DNA from: Nonomuraea montanisoli
Lineage (GTDB): Bacteria > Actinomycetota > Actinomycetes > Streptosporangiales > Streptosporangiaceae
Assembly: GCF_013363975.1 (NCBI RefSeq)
Contig: NZ_JABWGN010000008.1
Span: 310,001-374,000 of the forward strand
Direction: 5' to 3'
Length of the DNA stretch: 64,000 bases
This document shows, piece after piece, positions 51,842 through 60,406 of the stretch. Both the position numbers and the translations under genes were made by a program. The notes under the pieces were generated by a model. The model was not told the origin of the DNA, did no database searches, and saw nothing but the letters and a program-made list of their open reading frames with translations. Each line of letters begins with the position of its first letter. Within the stretch, counting starts at the first letter, position 1.

Positions 51842-52510
51842 ATGGCGAGGAGATCCGGACGTGGGAAGGGCCGGCGCGCGTCGCGGGGCGACGGCGACCG
51901 GTGGTTCCTGGCGCTGGTCGGCGTGCTGGCGGTGGGGGCGCTCGTGACGGAGTTCGCGCGCGCGCATCCGGGGTGGGCGGTGGCGATCGCCTGCCTGCTG
52001 GTCGTGCTGGTCGCGGGCGGTCTCGTGCTGCGGCAGCGCGCCGTCCAGGCGGCCCGGTTACGGTTCCTGGCCGGGAACGCCCAGTTGGAGCGGGTGGACC
52101 GGATGACCGGGACCCAGTTCGAGCACCTGGTCGCCGAGCGCATGAGCGCCGACGGGTTCCGCCAGGTACGCGAGCGGGGCGGCCGCGGGGACGGGGGCGT
52201 GGACATCACGGCCGTCGCCCCCGGTCACGGGCGCTACGCCGTCCAGTGCAAGCGCTACAGCAAGTCGGTCGGCGCCCCCGAGGTGCGCAACTTCCTCGGC
52301 GCGCTCGCCAACACCTTCGCCGGCCACACCGGTGTCCTCGTCACGTCCGGCCGTCTCACCCGGCAGGCCCGGCAGGAGGCGCTGGGCGCCAGGGAGCCGC
52401 TGATCGTGATCGAGCGCGACCTGCTGGCCGACTGGCTGCTCGGGACGTACTCGCCGCTGCCTGCCCGGCCCGCGCCGCGGCTCGCCGAGGGCGAGGAGCC
52501 CGCCACCTGA
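51842..52510 (+). CDS. Membrane-anchored Mrr-type restriction endonuclease
   Basis: 222 residues. Two N-terminal spans (WFLALVGVLAVGALVTEFA and VAIACLLVVLVAGGLVL) anchor a cytoplasmic Mrr_cat/PD-(D/E)XK domain: MTGTQFEHLVAERM, then GDGGVDITA (Asp121) and YAVQCKRYS (Gln135, Lys137), then GVLVTSGRLTRQARQEA. The catalytic D-QxK set is complete. Related proteins cut modified DNA; membrane-anchored versions are known but little studied. No methylase is nearby. It ends 14 bases before a convergent cold-shock gene. Confidence 0.85.
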   Translation: MARRSGRGKGRRASRGDGDRWFLALVGVLAVGALVTEFARAHPGWAVAIACLLVVLVAGGLVLRQRAVQAARLRFLAGNAQLERVDRMTGTQFEHLVAERMSADGFRQVRERGGRGDGGVDITAVAPGHGRYAVQCKRYSKSVGAPEVRNFLGALANTFAGHTGVLVTSGRLTRQARQEALGAREPLIVIERDLLADWLLGTYSPLPARPAPRLAEGEEPAT

Positions 52511-52524
52511 GACGTACTGGCGCG

Positions 52525-52743
52525 TCACAGCTTGCGGATGTTGACCGCCACGTAGTCGAAGCTGTCCTGCTTCTGCTTCACCAGGTCGAACTCGACCTCG
52601 TCCCCCTCCTCCAGCACCCGGTAGCCGGTGCCGACGACCTCGCTGAAGTGGCCGAAGGCGTCACGGCCCGGCGGCAGGGCGGGGGAGGAGATCGCGCCCC
52701 AGCCCTTCTCGGCCTTCCAGAACTTCACGAATCCCTGCGTCAT
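52525..52743 (-). CDS. Cold-shock-domain protein
   Basis: 72 residues of the CspA fold: GFVKFWKAEKGWGAISSPAL, FGHFSEVVGTGYRVLEEGDEVEFDLVKQKQDSFDYVAVNIRKL. RNP1 reads KGWGAI, while most cold-shock proteins have KGFGFI, and RNP2 (VFVH) is replaced by AFGHF, so nucleic-acid affinity may differ. ATG start with GGGTGGGG. Convergent with the Mrr-type nuclease gene. Confidence 0.85.
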   Translation of the reverse strand: MTQGFVKFWKAEKGWGAISSPALPPGRDAFGHFSEVVGTGYRVLEEGDEVEFDLVKQKQDSFDYVAVNIRKL

Positions 52744-52881
52744 GGCCCCACCCTGGCAAACCCGGCGTCCCGGGCGCCAGCCGATAAACGCGGATAACCG
52801 GGTGAGCGGTGCGGTGCCCACGCGCCGGGTCGATCCGCACTTCGTCGCGCAGGCGGACGCCGGTCCTGGTACCGCGGCTGG

Positions 52882-53214
52882 ATGGTCACCGCCGGCCAGT
52901 ACGAGGCGCTGCAGGAGGCCCTGGCCGAGCGGGGCGGCGTCCTGCTCGCCGACGCCGTCGGCCACCGCCGCGCCCACGAGCTGCCCGGCCGGCTCGGCCG
53001 CTTCCACGACCTGACGCCGCCCACGGGCGTGGCGCGCATGGCGCCCGGGGAGAACGCGCCGGACGGCGAGCGGCTGGCCCGCCTGGCGCGCGGCCTCAGC
53101 GACGGCGGTTTCGTGGTCAAGGACTTCGTGAAGTCGCGCAAGCACGAGCGGCTGGAGGCCTGCTACGCGGCCGACCTGGACGCGCTGGGACGGGTCGGCC
53201 TCATGACGTACTAG
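52882..53214 (+). CDS. Hypothetical small soluble protein
   Basis: 110 residues, no signal or span. It reads MVTAGQYEALQEALAERGGVLL, LPGRLGRFHDLTPPTGVARMAPGE, SDGGFVVKDFVKSRKHERLEACYAADL. The start is uncertain: no ribosome site is visible before the ATG, and the gene may begin farther left. It overlaps the WYL-regulator stop by four bases. I do not recognise a family. Confidence 0.55.
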   Translation: MVTAGQYEALQEALAERGGVLLADAVGHRRAHELPGRLGRFHDLTPPTGVARMAPGENAPDGERLARLARGLSDGGFVVKDFVKSRKHERLEACYAADLDALGRVGLMTY

Positions 53215-54167
53215 GCCGGGGTCGCCCTCGACAGGCGGGTGGTCAGGGTGCGGATGTAGGCGATCAGCTCCTGCGGCTCGTGGACCTCGAAGTCCACGTC
53301 GAACATGCCGATCGTGAGCGCCAGCCACTGCAGCGAGTCGGCCGCCGTGTGCAGCCGGCACGTCTGCTCGTCCACCACGGTCAGCACCCCGTCCTGCGGG
53401 CGCAGCCGCTCGGCCACCCGGGCGAACGGCGCGTGCAGCGTCACCACCGCCCGGTGACGGGCCAGCGAGGAGGTCACCGACTCGGCGACGTAGCGGGCGA
53501 TGTCGGGCGCGGGCAGCTCGCGGGGACGGAACCGCTGCCCGGCCGGCGCCGGCGAGCTCAGCCGGTCCGCGCGGAAGGTCCGCCAGTCGTCGCGGTTGAC
53601 GTCCCAGGCCACGAGGTACCACTTGCGCGCCAGGTGGACCAGCCGGTACGGCTCCACCAGCCGTGTGCCGTCCTCCCCGTCGCGCTTGCGGTAGGCGAAC
53701 TTCAGCCGCTCGCGGTCGCGGCACGCCTGCGCGATCACGGTCAGCACCTCCGGGTCGGCGGCCGGGCCCTGGGAGGTGAGCGGCACCGTGTAGCTCTGCA
53801 GCGCGCTCACCCGGCGGCGCAGGTGTCCGGGCAGCACCTGCTCCAGCTTGGCCAGGGCGCGCACCGACGTCTCCTCGATGCCGGCCACCGTGCCGCCCGC
53901 GGCCGTGCGCAGGCTGATCGCGATCGCGACCGCCTCCTCGTCGTCCAGCACCAGGGGCGGCATCGCCGTGCCGGCCTCCAGCCGGTAGCCGCCGCCCATG
54001 CCCGGGGCGGCCCGCACCGGGTAACCCAGCTCGCGCAGCCGGTCGATGTCGCGGCGCAGCGTGCGCGGGCTGACGCCCAGCCGGGCGGCCAGCTCGGGGC
54101 CCGGCCAGCCACGGCAGGTCTGCAGCAGGGACAGCAGGCGGATCATGCGGGACGGCGTACTGGCCAT
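53211..54167 (-). CDS. WYL-domain transcriptional regulator
   Basis: 318 residues. N-terminal HTH_11 domain (SRMIRLLSLLQTCRGWPGPELAARLGVSPRTLRRDIDRLRELGYPV, about 6-50) and a WYL domain with the Trp-Tyr-Leu motif at RKWYLVAWDVNRDDWRTFRADRL, then a WCX-type C-terminal domain. These regulators often sense nucleic-acid or small-molecule ligands. It follows the DUF2264 gene by 92 bp on the same strand and could be transcribed with it. Regulon unknown. Confidence 0.92.
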   Translation of the reverse strand: MASTPSRMIRLLSLLQTCRGWPGPELAARLGVSPRTLRRDIDRLRELGYPVRAAPGMGGGYRLEAGTAMPPLVLDDEEAVAIAISLRTAAGGTVAGIEETSVRALAKLEQVLPGHLRRRVSALQSYTVPLTSQGPAADPEVLTVIAQACRDRERLKFAYRKRDGEDGTRLVEPYRLVHLARKWYLVAWDVNRDDWRTFRADRLSSPAPAGQRFRPRELPAPDIARYVAESVTSSLARHRAVVTLHAPFARVAERLRPQDGVLTVVDEQTCRLHTAADSLQWLALTIGMFDVDFEVHEPQELIAYIRTLTTRLSRATPA

Positions 54168-54259
54168 GGCCCGAGGATGGCAGGTAAAGCGGCCAGGGCC
54201 CGTCCGCAATGTGCCTTGTTCGTCCCTTGACGGCGAATCCGTCCCCGACTCGGCGCGGG

Positions 54260-56086
54260 TCAGCCGGTCCAGGTGACGCGTTCGCCCGAGGGGTGCTCGC
54301 GCACGTACCCCGGCGTGCGGCCGAGCCGCACCTCGATCCGGCCGCCCTCCGTGTCCTTCCAGGTGAAGCCGTCGCCCACCGGCTCCACCACGGGCGGCGG
54401 CGTGGACGGCTCGCCCGGTCCCAGCCGCACCGCCGACGCGAACAGCGCCCGGCCGCCCGGGTGGTCGCCCACCAGGTACGGCGTCGCCGAGTGCTCCCCG
54501 AAGGCGTTCTCGCCGGTACGGGCCTCGACCCGCGCTCCGTACCAGCCGTGCAGGCCGGTGACGGAGCTGACCAGCGCGCCCGAGGAGACGCGGGACTCCA
54601 GGCCGTCGAGCCGGGTGCCGCACGGCTCGTCGCCCGCCAGGGCGTGGCCGCCGTCGCGGACGTGGCTGCCCTCGGGAGCGGCGACCCGGTGGACACGCAC
54701 CTCCCACGGCCCGTCCACCACGGACGCCGTCTCGACCACCACCTCGCCGTCGAAGTAGCGGGAGGCGGCGAGCCGGTCGATCACCACGAGCCGGTCGATG
54801 CGCCGCCGCCGCGAGCCCCTCCCGCCGGGGCGGATGACGGCGACGGTGTTGTCGATATCGGCGGCCCGGCCCTCGGCGCCGGTCTCGGGCGCGGCGTGGG
54901 TGGAGTAGGCGAGCTTGACGTAGTGGGGGTCGTCGCCCGAGGTGTCGCGGTCGTTGCCGTCGCTGCCGTGGTTGAGCAGGGTCACGACGCCGCCGGAGCG
55001 GCGCAGCAGCCAGCCGGGCGCGGGCATCGCCACCGTCAGGTCCTCGTGCTCGCCGGAGTCGCCGGCGGGCTCGGTCCACACCGGGTGGTCGGGGCCGAGG
55101 AGCAGGCCGATGAAGCCCTTGCTGGCCCAGTACGGCGAGGCCGGCCCCGAGTACGCCTGCGTGACCGGCAGGAACGGCCGGTGCCAGCCGAGGCTGAGCA
55201 GCCCGCCCGCGTCCGGGGCGCCGTGCCGTTCGAAGTAGGTGAGGGTGCGGCCCGCCAGCAGCCGGGTCCGGCCCGGCGACAGGGGCGTGGCGTCGAAGAT
55301 CGAGCCGAGCCAGAGCGGCGCCACGGCCGCCGTCCGGTACGTCAGCGACCGGCCCTGGTGCATCGGCGCGCCGTCGGGCGCGAACAGGTGCCGGTACGAC
55401 TCCAGGAACGCGCGCAGCCGTTCGCGGTAGACGCCCGCGTCGGCCCCGGACATCCTGGTCCACCACAGCGTGTACAGGTGCATGGCCCAGCCGCAGTAGT
55501 AGTCGTAGTTCTGGCCCGCGCCGTCGGTGTACCAGCCGTCGCCGACGTACCAGCCTTCGACGTCGGCGAGGTGCCGCTCGATCTCGGCGGGATCGTGGGG
55601 CCCGCCGACGTTGGCCAGGAACTGCTCGACGATCACCTTGAACAGCACCCAGTTGCACGGCCAGGCGCGCTTGCCGACGATCCCGCCCAGCCAGGCGACC
55701 ACGCGCTCGCGCACGGCCGGGTCGAGCCGGTCGAACAGCAGGTCCCGCGTCTCGTGCAGGGCCAGCGCGATCGAGGCGGCCTCCACGATCGTCTGGTGGC
55801 CGTCGGCGATGGGCTGCCAGGCGTGCTCGTGGCCCGGGTCGGTGCCGTGGGCCAGGCCCTCGGCGTACCTCTCCAGCAGCCCGCCGGGCGCGGCCCCGGG
55901 ATCGCCGGCGGCGCGGAACGCGGCGAGCAGGAACGTGCGCGCGAACCCCTCCAGGCCGTCGGAGTCGGGGCCGGAGACGCTGGCGCGGCCCGGCAGCCGG
56001 TACTGGGCGAAGCCCGGGGTGGCGTACGGGACCACGGCGTCCAGCAGCCGGTCGGCGACCGACACCCAGTGTTCGCGGGATACCAC
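54260..56086 (-). CDS. DUF2264-family protein, probable polysaccharide-degradation enzyme
   Basis: 608 residues. DUF2264 proteins have an alpha/alpha-barrel N-terminal part like heparinases and hydrolases; here the helical half (HAWQPIADGHQTIVEAASIALALHETRDLLFDRL; WVLFKVIVEQFLANVGGP; GDGWYTDGAGQNYDYYCGWAMHLYTLWW) ends near 330, and a beta-rich C-terminal half follows (RRRRIDRLVVIDRLAASRYFDGEVVVETAS). No signal peptide. GTG start with GAGGGGG. A LacI-type operator sits 18 bp upstream, identical to the one at the SGNH esterase, which supports a role in pectin/rhamnogalacturonan use. Confidence 0.82.
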   Translation of the reverse strand: MVSREHWVSVADRLLDAVVPYATPGFAQYRLPGRASVSGPDSDGLEGFARTFLLAAFRAAGDPGAAPGGLLERYAEGLAHGTDPGHEHAWQPIADGHQTIVEAASIALALHETRDLLFDRLDPAVRERVVAWLGGIVGKRAWPCNWVLFKVIVEQFLANVGGPHDPAEIERHLADVEGWYVGDGWYTDGAGQNYDYYCGWAMHLYTLWWTRMSGADAGVYRERLRAFLESYRHLFAPDGAPMHQGRSLTYRTAAVAPLWLGSIFDATPLSPGRTRLLAGRTLTYFERHGAPDAGGLLSLGWHRPFLPVTQAYSGPASPYWASKGFIGLLLGPDHPVWTEPAGDSGEHEDLTVAMPAPGWLLRRSGGVVTLLNHGSDGNDRDTSGDDPHYVKLAYSTHAAPETGAEGRAADIDNTVAVIRPGGRGSRRRRIDRLVVIDRLAASRYFDGEVVVETASVVDGPWEVRVHRVAAPEGSHVRDGGHALAGDEPCGTRLDGLESRVSSGALVSSVTGLHGWYGARVEARTGENAFGEHSATPYLVGDHPGGRALFASAVRLGPGEPSTPPPVVEPVGDGFTWKDTEGGRIEVRLGRTPGYVREHPSGERVTWTG

Positions 56087-56103
56087 AGTGCCCCCTCAGG
56101 CTC

Positions 56104-56118
56104 GGTAAGCGCTTTCCG
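56104..56118. promoter_or_regulatory. LacI-family operator upstream of DUF2264 gene
   Basis: GGTAAGCGCTTTCCG, identical over 15 bp to 36506-36520, lies 18 bp upstream of the DUF2264 start. No LacI-family gene is present in the window. Confidence 0.75.
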
Positions 56119-56166
56119 CCTCCAGGAGACCCTATGGACGTCGCGCCCCGCCCGTCAAGGCCGAGG

Positions 56167-56805
56167 TCAGGCCGAGATCTCGACGACGCGCCCCCAGGCG
56201 TCGCGGTCGTCGAGGTGGTGCAGCAGGTAGTGGGCGAGGTCGGCGCGCGCGATCCTGGACGCCTTCTCCAGGTGCCCTCCCGCCGCCGTGCGGTACCGCC
56301 CGGTGAGCGGCCCGTCCGTGAGCATCGGCGGCCGGACCACCGTCCAGTCCAGCCCGGACTCGGCCACCAGCCGCTCCATGACGGCCATGTCCGCGTACGC
56401 GTGCCGGTACAGGCGCTGCACCACGTGGCGCGTGACGAGCCGCTGCGCGAGCGGCGTGCCGGGAGGGATCTCCAGGCCGCCCGACGACAGGCACACCAGG
56501 CGCCGGACACCGGCCACCAGCATGGCGGAGACGATCGCGGCCGCGCCGCCCGAGTAGACGGTGGTCGGGTGGCGGCGGTCGCGCGTCCCGAGGCAGGACA
56601 CCACGGCGTCCTGGCCGGCGACGGCCTCCTCCCACGCGCCGGGCCGCAGGACGTCGCCGCGGACGGCGGTCAGCCGCTCGTGCCCGGCGCCGGGAAGGCG
56701 GGCGGGGTCGCGGGCGAGGGCGGTGACGTGGTGACCGGCGTCGAGGGCCTGCTCGACCAGCAGGGCGCCGGTGGGGCCCGTGCCGCCGAAGATCAGCAGT
56801 CTCAT
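56167..56805 (-). CDS. NAD(P)-binding protein (NmrA/SDR-atypical, NAD(P)H-binding)
   Basis: 212 residues. N-terminal Rossmann motif MRLLIFGGTGPTGALLVEQAL, then DVLRPGAWEEAVAGQDAVVSCLGT and VVRPPMLTDGPLTGRYR. It lacks the Tyr-Lys pair of classical SDRs and fits the NAD(P)H-binding 'SDR a5/NmrA-like' group that often acts as quinone or flavin reductase or sensor. ATG overlaps the preceding SDR stop by four bases (ATGA), so the two are cotranscribed and coupled. Confidence 0.88.
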   Translation of the reverse strand: MRLLIFGGTGPTGALLVEQALDAGHHVTALARDPARLPGAGHERLTAVRGDVLRPGAWEEAVAGQDAVVSCLGTRDRRHPTTVYSGGAAAIVSAMLVAGVRRLVCLSSGGLEIPPGTPLAQRLVTRHVVQRLYRHAYADMAVMERLVAESGLDWTVVRPPMLTDGPLTGRYRTAAGGHLEKASRIARADLAHYLLHHLDDRDAWGRVVEISA

Positions 56806-57578
56806 GCCGCGCCGCGCCCGCCGGTCAGGTCGAGCGTGGTCCCCGTGACCCAGGACGACGCGTCCGACAGCAGGTAGAGGGCCGCCTGGGCGACGTCCTC
56901 CGGGCTGCCGGCCCGGCCGAGGGGGTAGGAGGCCGACATCTCGGCGAGCCGCTCCGGCGGCATCGCCCGCCGCATCCGCTCGACGAGCACCGCCGACGGC
57001 GCGAGGCAGTTGATGCGCACGCCGTTGCGGCCCAGCTCGGCGGCCAGGTGCGTGGTCAGCATCGACACGCCGGCCTTGGCCGCGGCGTACGCGGCGTTGG
57101 CGCCGCTCGGTCCGCGCCCGGCCGAGGAGGACATGGTGACGACCGCTCCCGCGCCGCGCTCGTACATGGCCGGCAGGAACGTGTGGAGCGCCAGGTAGAC
57201 CGACGTGAGGTCGGTCTCGATGACCTCGCGCCACCGCTCGGGGCCCAGCTCGGCGACGGGCGCGGGCGCGCCCTTGCCGCCGGTGAACGCGGCGAGCAGC
57301 TCGACCGGCCCGAGGGCCCGCTCGACCGTCTCGCGCACGCGGCGCAGCGCGTCCTCGTCGGTGGCGTCGCCGGGTGCGGCCACGGCCGTGCCGCCGGCCT
57401 CCTCGATCGCGCGGACGAGTGCCTCGGCGGTGGCCGGGTCGCGGCCGTTCACGGCGACGTGGGCGCCGTTGGCGGCCAGGGCGCGGCAGGTGGCCGCGCC
57501 GATGCCCTGGGAGCCGCCGGTGACGAGGGCGACCTTGCCCGCGAGGTCGGGATAGCGGGGTTGCGTTCCGGGGGACAC
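56802..57578 (-). CDS. SDR-family oxidoreductase
   Basis: 258 residues. Cofactor motif TGGSQGIGAATCRALA, the NNAG position reads FTGGKG, an unusual variant, while the catalytic SSSAGRG...YAAAKAG (Ser, Tyr, Lys) is intact. The C-terminus GTTLDLTGGRGAA is standard. The GTG at 57578 is chosen because GGAG lies eight bases upstream; a longer ATG start at 57611 lies inside the operator. It heads a two-gene operon divergent from a MarR regulator. Substrate unknown. Confidence 0.9.
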   Translation of the reverse strand: MSPGTQPRYPDLAGKVALVTGGSQGIGAATCRALAANGAHVAVNGRDPATAEALVRAIEEAGGTAVAAPGDATDEDALRRVRETVERALGPVELLAAFTGGKGAPAPVAELGPERWREVIETDLTSVYLALHTFLPAMYERGAGAVVTMSSSAGRGPSGANAAYAAAKAGVSMLTTHLAAELGRNGVRINCLAPSAVLVERMRRAMPPERLAEMSASYPLGRAGSPEDVAQAALYLLSDASSWVTGTTLDLTGGRGAA

Positions 57579-57588
57579 GACACACTCC

Positions 57589-57621
57589 GTTCTGTTGGGT
57601 GAATCATTCATAGCACAGAAC
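57589..57621. promoter_or_regulatory. Nested dyad, MarR operator
   Basis: Outer arms GTTCTGT (57589-57595) and ACAGAAC (57615-57621) and the inner palindrome TGAATCATTCA (57600-57610) share one centre at 57605. It lies 11 bp from the SDR start and 26 bp from the MarR start, so it overlaps both promoters. Confidence 0.7.
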
Positions 57622-57646
57622 TATTAGACGACGCTACCATCGCCTC

Positions 57647-58138
57647 ATGAGTACGGACTTCGCCCCGCCGGGCCGGCCGAGGGGAACCGCGTTCCTGCTG
57701 TCACAGGTGGGCGCCCACGCGGCGGCGCGCTTCGCCGAGCGGGTGGGCGAGCTGGGGGTCGCCCCGTCCGACATCGGGCTGCTGCGCATGATCGCCCTCC
57801 AGCCGGGCCGCAGCCAGCAGTCGCTGGCCGGGGAGCTGGGCGTCGTGCCGAGCCGCGTGGTCGCGCTCGTGGACGGCCTCGAACGCAAGGGCCTGGTCGA
57901 GCGGCGGCGCAGCCCCCGCGACCGCCGCAACCACGAGCTGCACCTCACCGAGGAGGGCGGCCGGGTGATGGCCGAGATGCGCACCGTCGGGGCCGCGCAC
58001 GAGGACGACATCTGCGCCGCGCTCGACGAGGAGCAGCGCAACCAGCTCGCCGCGCTGCTGGAGGCCATCGCCGCCCAGCAGAACCTGGCGCCCGGCGTCC
58101 ACCCCGGCTACCGGCAGTCCTCCGCGCCGCCCCGCTGA
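57647..58138 (+). CDS. MarR-family transcriptional regulator
   Basis: 163 residues. Winged-helix core: LRMIALQPGRSQQSLAGELGVVPSRVVALVDGLERKGLVERRRSPRDRRNHELHLTEEGG, with the DRRNH wing. ATG start six bases after a TACCAT -10 box, so the message is probably leaderless. Divergent from the SDR/NAD(P)-binding operon with a nested dyad between; most likely represses both. Ligand unknown. Confidence 0.92.
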   Translation: MSTDFAPPGRPRGTAFLLSQVGAHAAARFAERVGELGVAPSDIGLLRMIALQPGRSQQSLAGELGVVPSRVVALVDGLERKGLVERRRSPRDRRNHELHLTEEGGRVMAEMRTVGAAHEDDICAALDEEQRNQLAALLEAIAAQQNLAPGVHPGYRQSSAPPR

Positions 58139-58141
58139 CCG

Positions 58142-58161
58142 CCTCGCGCCCTCCCGCGAGG
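58142..58161 (+). terminator. Short terminator after MarR gene
   Basis: CCTCGCG (58142-58148) pairs with CGCGAGG (58155-58161) over a 6-nt loop, four bases past the MarR stop and before the sugar-importer genes. Confidence 0.5.
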
Positions 58162-58211
58162 GATTGACTACTCATGGTGATATATGCAGGTAGGGCGGGT
58201 ACGCCTGTGAC

Positions 58212-59471
58212 GTGAGCCGAGCGGCGAGGAGGAGACGGGGGGCCGCGGCCGCGCTGGTGGCCGGGATCGCGCTCCTGCCCGCCGCCTGCGCCGGAGGCGG
58301 CCAGGCGGGCGTCCCGCTGGTCAACCTCTACAACGCGCCCCAGGAGAACCTCGCCGCCATCGTCGCCCGCTGCAACGCCGGGGCCGCGGGCCGCTACCGG
58401 ATCGTGCTGAACACCCTCCCGCGCGACGCCGACGGCCAGCGCGAGCAGCTCGTGCGCCGCCTGGCCGCCGCCGATCCCGGCCTGGACGTGCTCGGCCTCG
58501 ACGTCACCTGGACCGCCGAGCTGGCCGAGGCCCGCTGGATCCGCGAGTGGACCGGCGAGCACGCCCGGCAGGCCCGCGCGGGCACGCTGGCCAAGCCCCT
58601 CGACACCGCAACCTGGCGGGGGAAGCTGTACGCGGCGCCGTACAACACCAACGTGCAGCTCCTGTGGTACCGCTCCGACCTGGTGCCGCGCCCGCCGCGC
58701 ACCTGGGACGAGATGGCGGCCGTCGCCGCCGGCCTCGCGGCGCGGGGCGAGCCGCACTACGGGGAGGTGACCGGCGCCCAGTACGAGGGCCTGGTCGTCT
58801 GGTTCAACAGCGTCGTCGCCTCCGCCGGCGGGCGCATCCTGGAGCCCGGCGGCACCCGCGTGGCGCTCGGGCCGCCCGCCCTGGAGGCGCTCACGGTGAT
58901 GCGCGACTACGCCCGCTCCGAGGCGGCCGACCCGTCGCTGCCCAACACCCAGGAGGACTCGGCCCGGCTGGCCATGGAGGGCGGCAGGGCCGCGTTCGAG
59001 GTGAACTGGCCGTTCGTGTACGCCTCGATGGCGGCCAACAAGCCCGACCTGCTGCCCCACTTCAAGTGGGCGCCCTACCCCGGCATCCACGGCCCGGGCG
59101 CCTCGCCGCTGGGCGGCGCCAACTTCGCGGTCAGCGCCTACTCCGAGCATCCCGAGCAGGCGTTCCAGGCGGCGCTGTGCCTGCGCGACCCGGTCAGCCA
59201 GCGCACCGCCGCCGTCCGGGACGGCCTGCCGCCCACCATCGAGGCGGTCTACCAGGACCCGGCCATGGCCAAGCCGTACCCGATGCGCCAGGCCATCCTC
59301 GACGCGCTGAAGACGGCCGCGCCCCGGCCGAAGACGCCCACGTACCAGAACGTCTCCACGACGATCTCCGCGGCGCTGTCGCCGCCCGCCTCCATCGTCC
59401 CGCCCGTCACGCTGGCGAAGCTGCGCGAGCAGATCGCCCTCGCCCTGCGCAGCCAGGGGGTGCTCCCGTGA
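58212..59471 (+). CDS. lpqY: Trehalose-binding lipoprotein LpqY
   Basis: 419 residues. Lipoprotein signal with lipobox LPAAC (Cys26). It follows mycobacterial LpqY closely: PLVNLYNAPQENLAAIVARCN, LDVTWTAELAEARWI, YAAPYNTNVQLLWYRSDLV, EGLVVWFNSVVASAGG and the C-terminal PTYQNVSTTISAALSP. LpqY binds trehalose outside the membrane for SugA-SugB-SugC. GTG start. First gene of a four-gene importer, overlapping sugA by four bases. Confidence 0.9.
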   Translation: MSRAARRRRGAAAALVAGIALLPAACAGGGQAGVPLVNLYNAPQENLAAIVARCNAGAAGRYRIVLNTLPRDADGQREQLVRRLAAADPGLDVLGLDVTWTAELAEARWIREWTGEHARQARAGTLAKPLDTATWRGKLYAAPYNTNVQLLWYRSDLVPRPPRTWDEMAAVAAGLAARGEPHYGEVTGAQYEGLVVWFNSVVASAGGRILEPGGTRVALGPPALEALTVMRDYARSEAADPSLPNTQEDSARLAMEGGRAAFEVNWPFVYASMAANKPDLLPHFKWAPYPGIHGPGASPLGGANFAVSAYSEHPEQAFQAALCLRDPVSQRTAAVRDGLPPTIEAVYQDPAMAKPYPMRQAILDALKTAAPRPKTPTYQNVSTTISAALSPPASIVPPVTLAKLREQIALALRSQGVLP

Positions 59472-60406
59472 ACGGCGCCGCCTCCGGACGGGCTTCCGCC
59501 TCCCGCGGCGCCTCCAGGGCGAAGGGCCGGGCGCTCACCGAGGGGCAGCGGGCCGAGCGGCGGCTGGGCCTGTGGCTGTGCGCCCCGGCCGCGATCATCA
59601 TGGTGGTGGTCACCGGCTGGCCGATCGTCTACTCGGTGCTGCTGTCGCTCCAGCGCTACGACCTGCGCTTCCCCGAGGACAAGGCGTGGATCGGGCTGTC
59701 GAACTACGCCACCGTGCTCAGCAGCGAGGTGTGGTGGAACGCCTTCTGGGTGACCCTGCTCATCACCGTCGTCAGTGTCGCGATCGAGCTGGTGCTGGGC
59801 ATGCTGCTGGCGTTCGCGATGTACCGGGCGATCGTCGGCCGCGGCCTGATCCGCACGGTCGTGCTCATCCCGTACGGGATCGTCACCGTCGCCGCCGCCT
59901 ACGGCTGGAAGTACGCCTGGACGCCCGGCACCGGCTGGCTGGCCGGCCTGCTGCCGGGGGGCTCGGCGCCGCTGACCGAGCGCGGCCCCGCCATCGCGAT
60001 CATCATCCTGGCGGAGGTGTGGAAGACCACCCCGTTCATGGCGCTGCTGCTCATGGCCGGCCTGGCCGTGGTGCCCGAGGAACTGCTGCGGGCCGCGTCG
60101 GTGGACGGGGCGTCCCTCTGGCAGCGGTTCACGCGGGTGACGCTGCCGCTGATGAAGCCGGCGATCCTGGTCGCGCTGCTGTTCCGCACGCTGGACGCGT
60201 TCCGCATCTTCGACAACATCTACGTCCTGACCAACGGCTCCCAGGGCACCGGCTCGGTCTCGATCAGCGCCTACCACAACCTCATCGGCGGCCTGAACCT
60301 CGGCATCGGCTCCACCATGTCCGTGCTCATCCTCGTCACCGTCGCGATCATCGCGGTGGTCTTCATCCTGGGGTTCGGCACGGCCGCGCCCGGAAGCGAG
60401 CGGTGA
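59468..60406 (+). CDS. sugA: Trehalose importer permease SugA
   Basis: 312 residues with six spans and the EAA loop EELLRAASVDGASLWQRFTRVTLPLMKP, which docks on the ATPase. N-terminal 38 residues are hydrophilic and Ser/Ala-rich, longer than usual. GTG start overlaps lpqY stop (GTGA), with GGGGGTG upstream. Its identity as SugA rests on order and on LpqY/SugC similarity. Confidence 0.9.
   Translation: MNGAASGRASASRGASRAKGRALTEGQRAERRLGLWLCAPAAIIMVVVTGWPIVYSVLLSLQRYDLRFPEDKAWIGLSNYATVLSSEVWWNAFWVTLLITVVSVAIELVLGMLLAFAMYRAIVGRGLIRTVVLIPYGIVTVAAAYGWKYAWTPGTGWLAGLLPGGSAPLTERGPAIAIIILAEVWKTTPFMALLLMAGLAVVPEELLRAASVDGASLWQRFTRVTLPLMKPAILVALLFRTLDAFRIFDNIYVLTNGSQGTGSVSISAYHNLIGGLNLGIGSTMSVLILVTVAIIAVVFILGFGTAAPGSER

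Noticed and set aside
53211..56510. 1099-codon open frame on the minus strand spanning several genes
   Set aside because: Only its C-terminal 318 codons encode a recognisable protein (WYL regulator). The rest is an off-frame reading of the DUF2264 and NAD(P)-binding genes.
58164..58196. TTGACT near the lpqY start as a -35 promoter element
   Set aside because: No -10-like hexamer lies 16-18 bp downstream; nearest TA-rich hexamers give spacers of 8, 11 or 21 bp.
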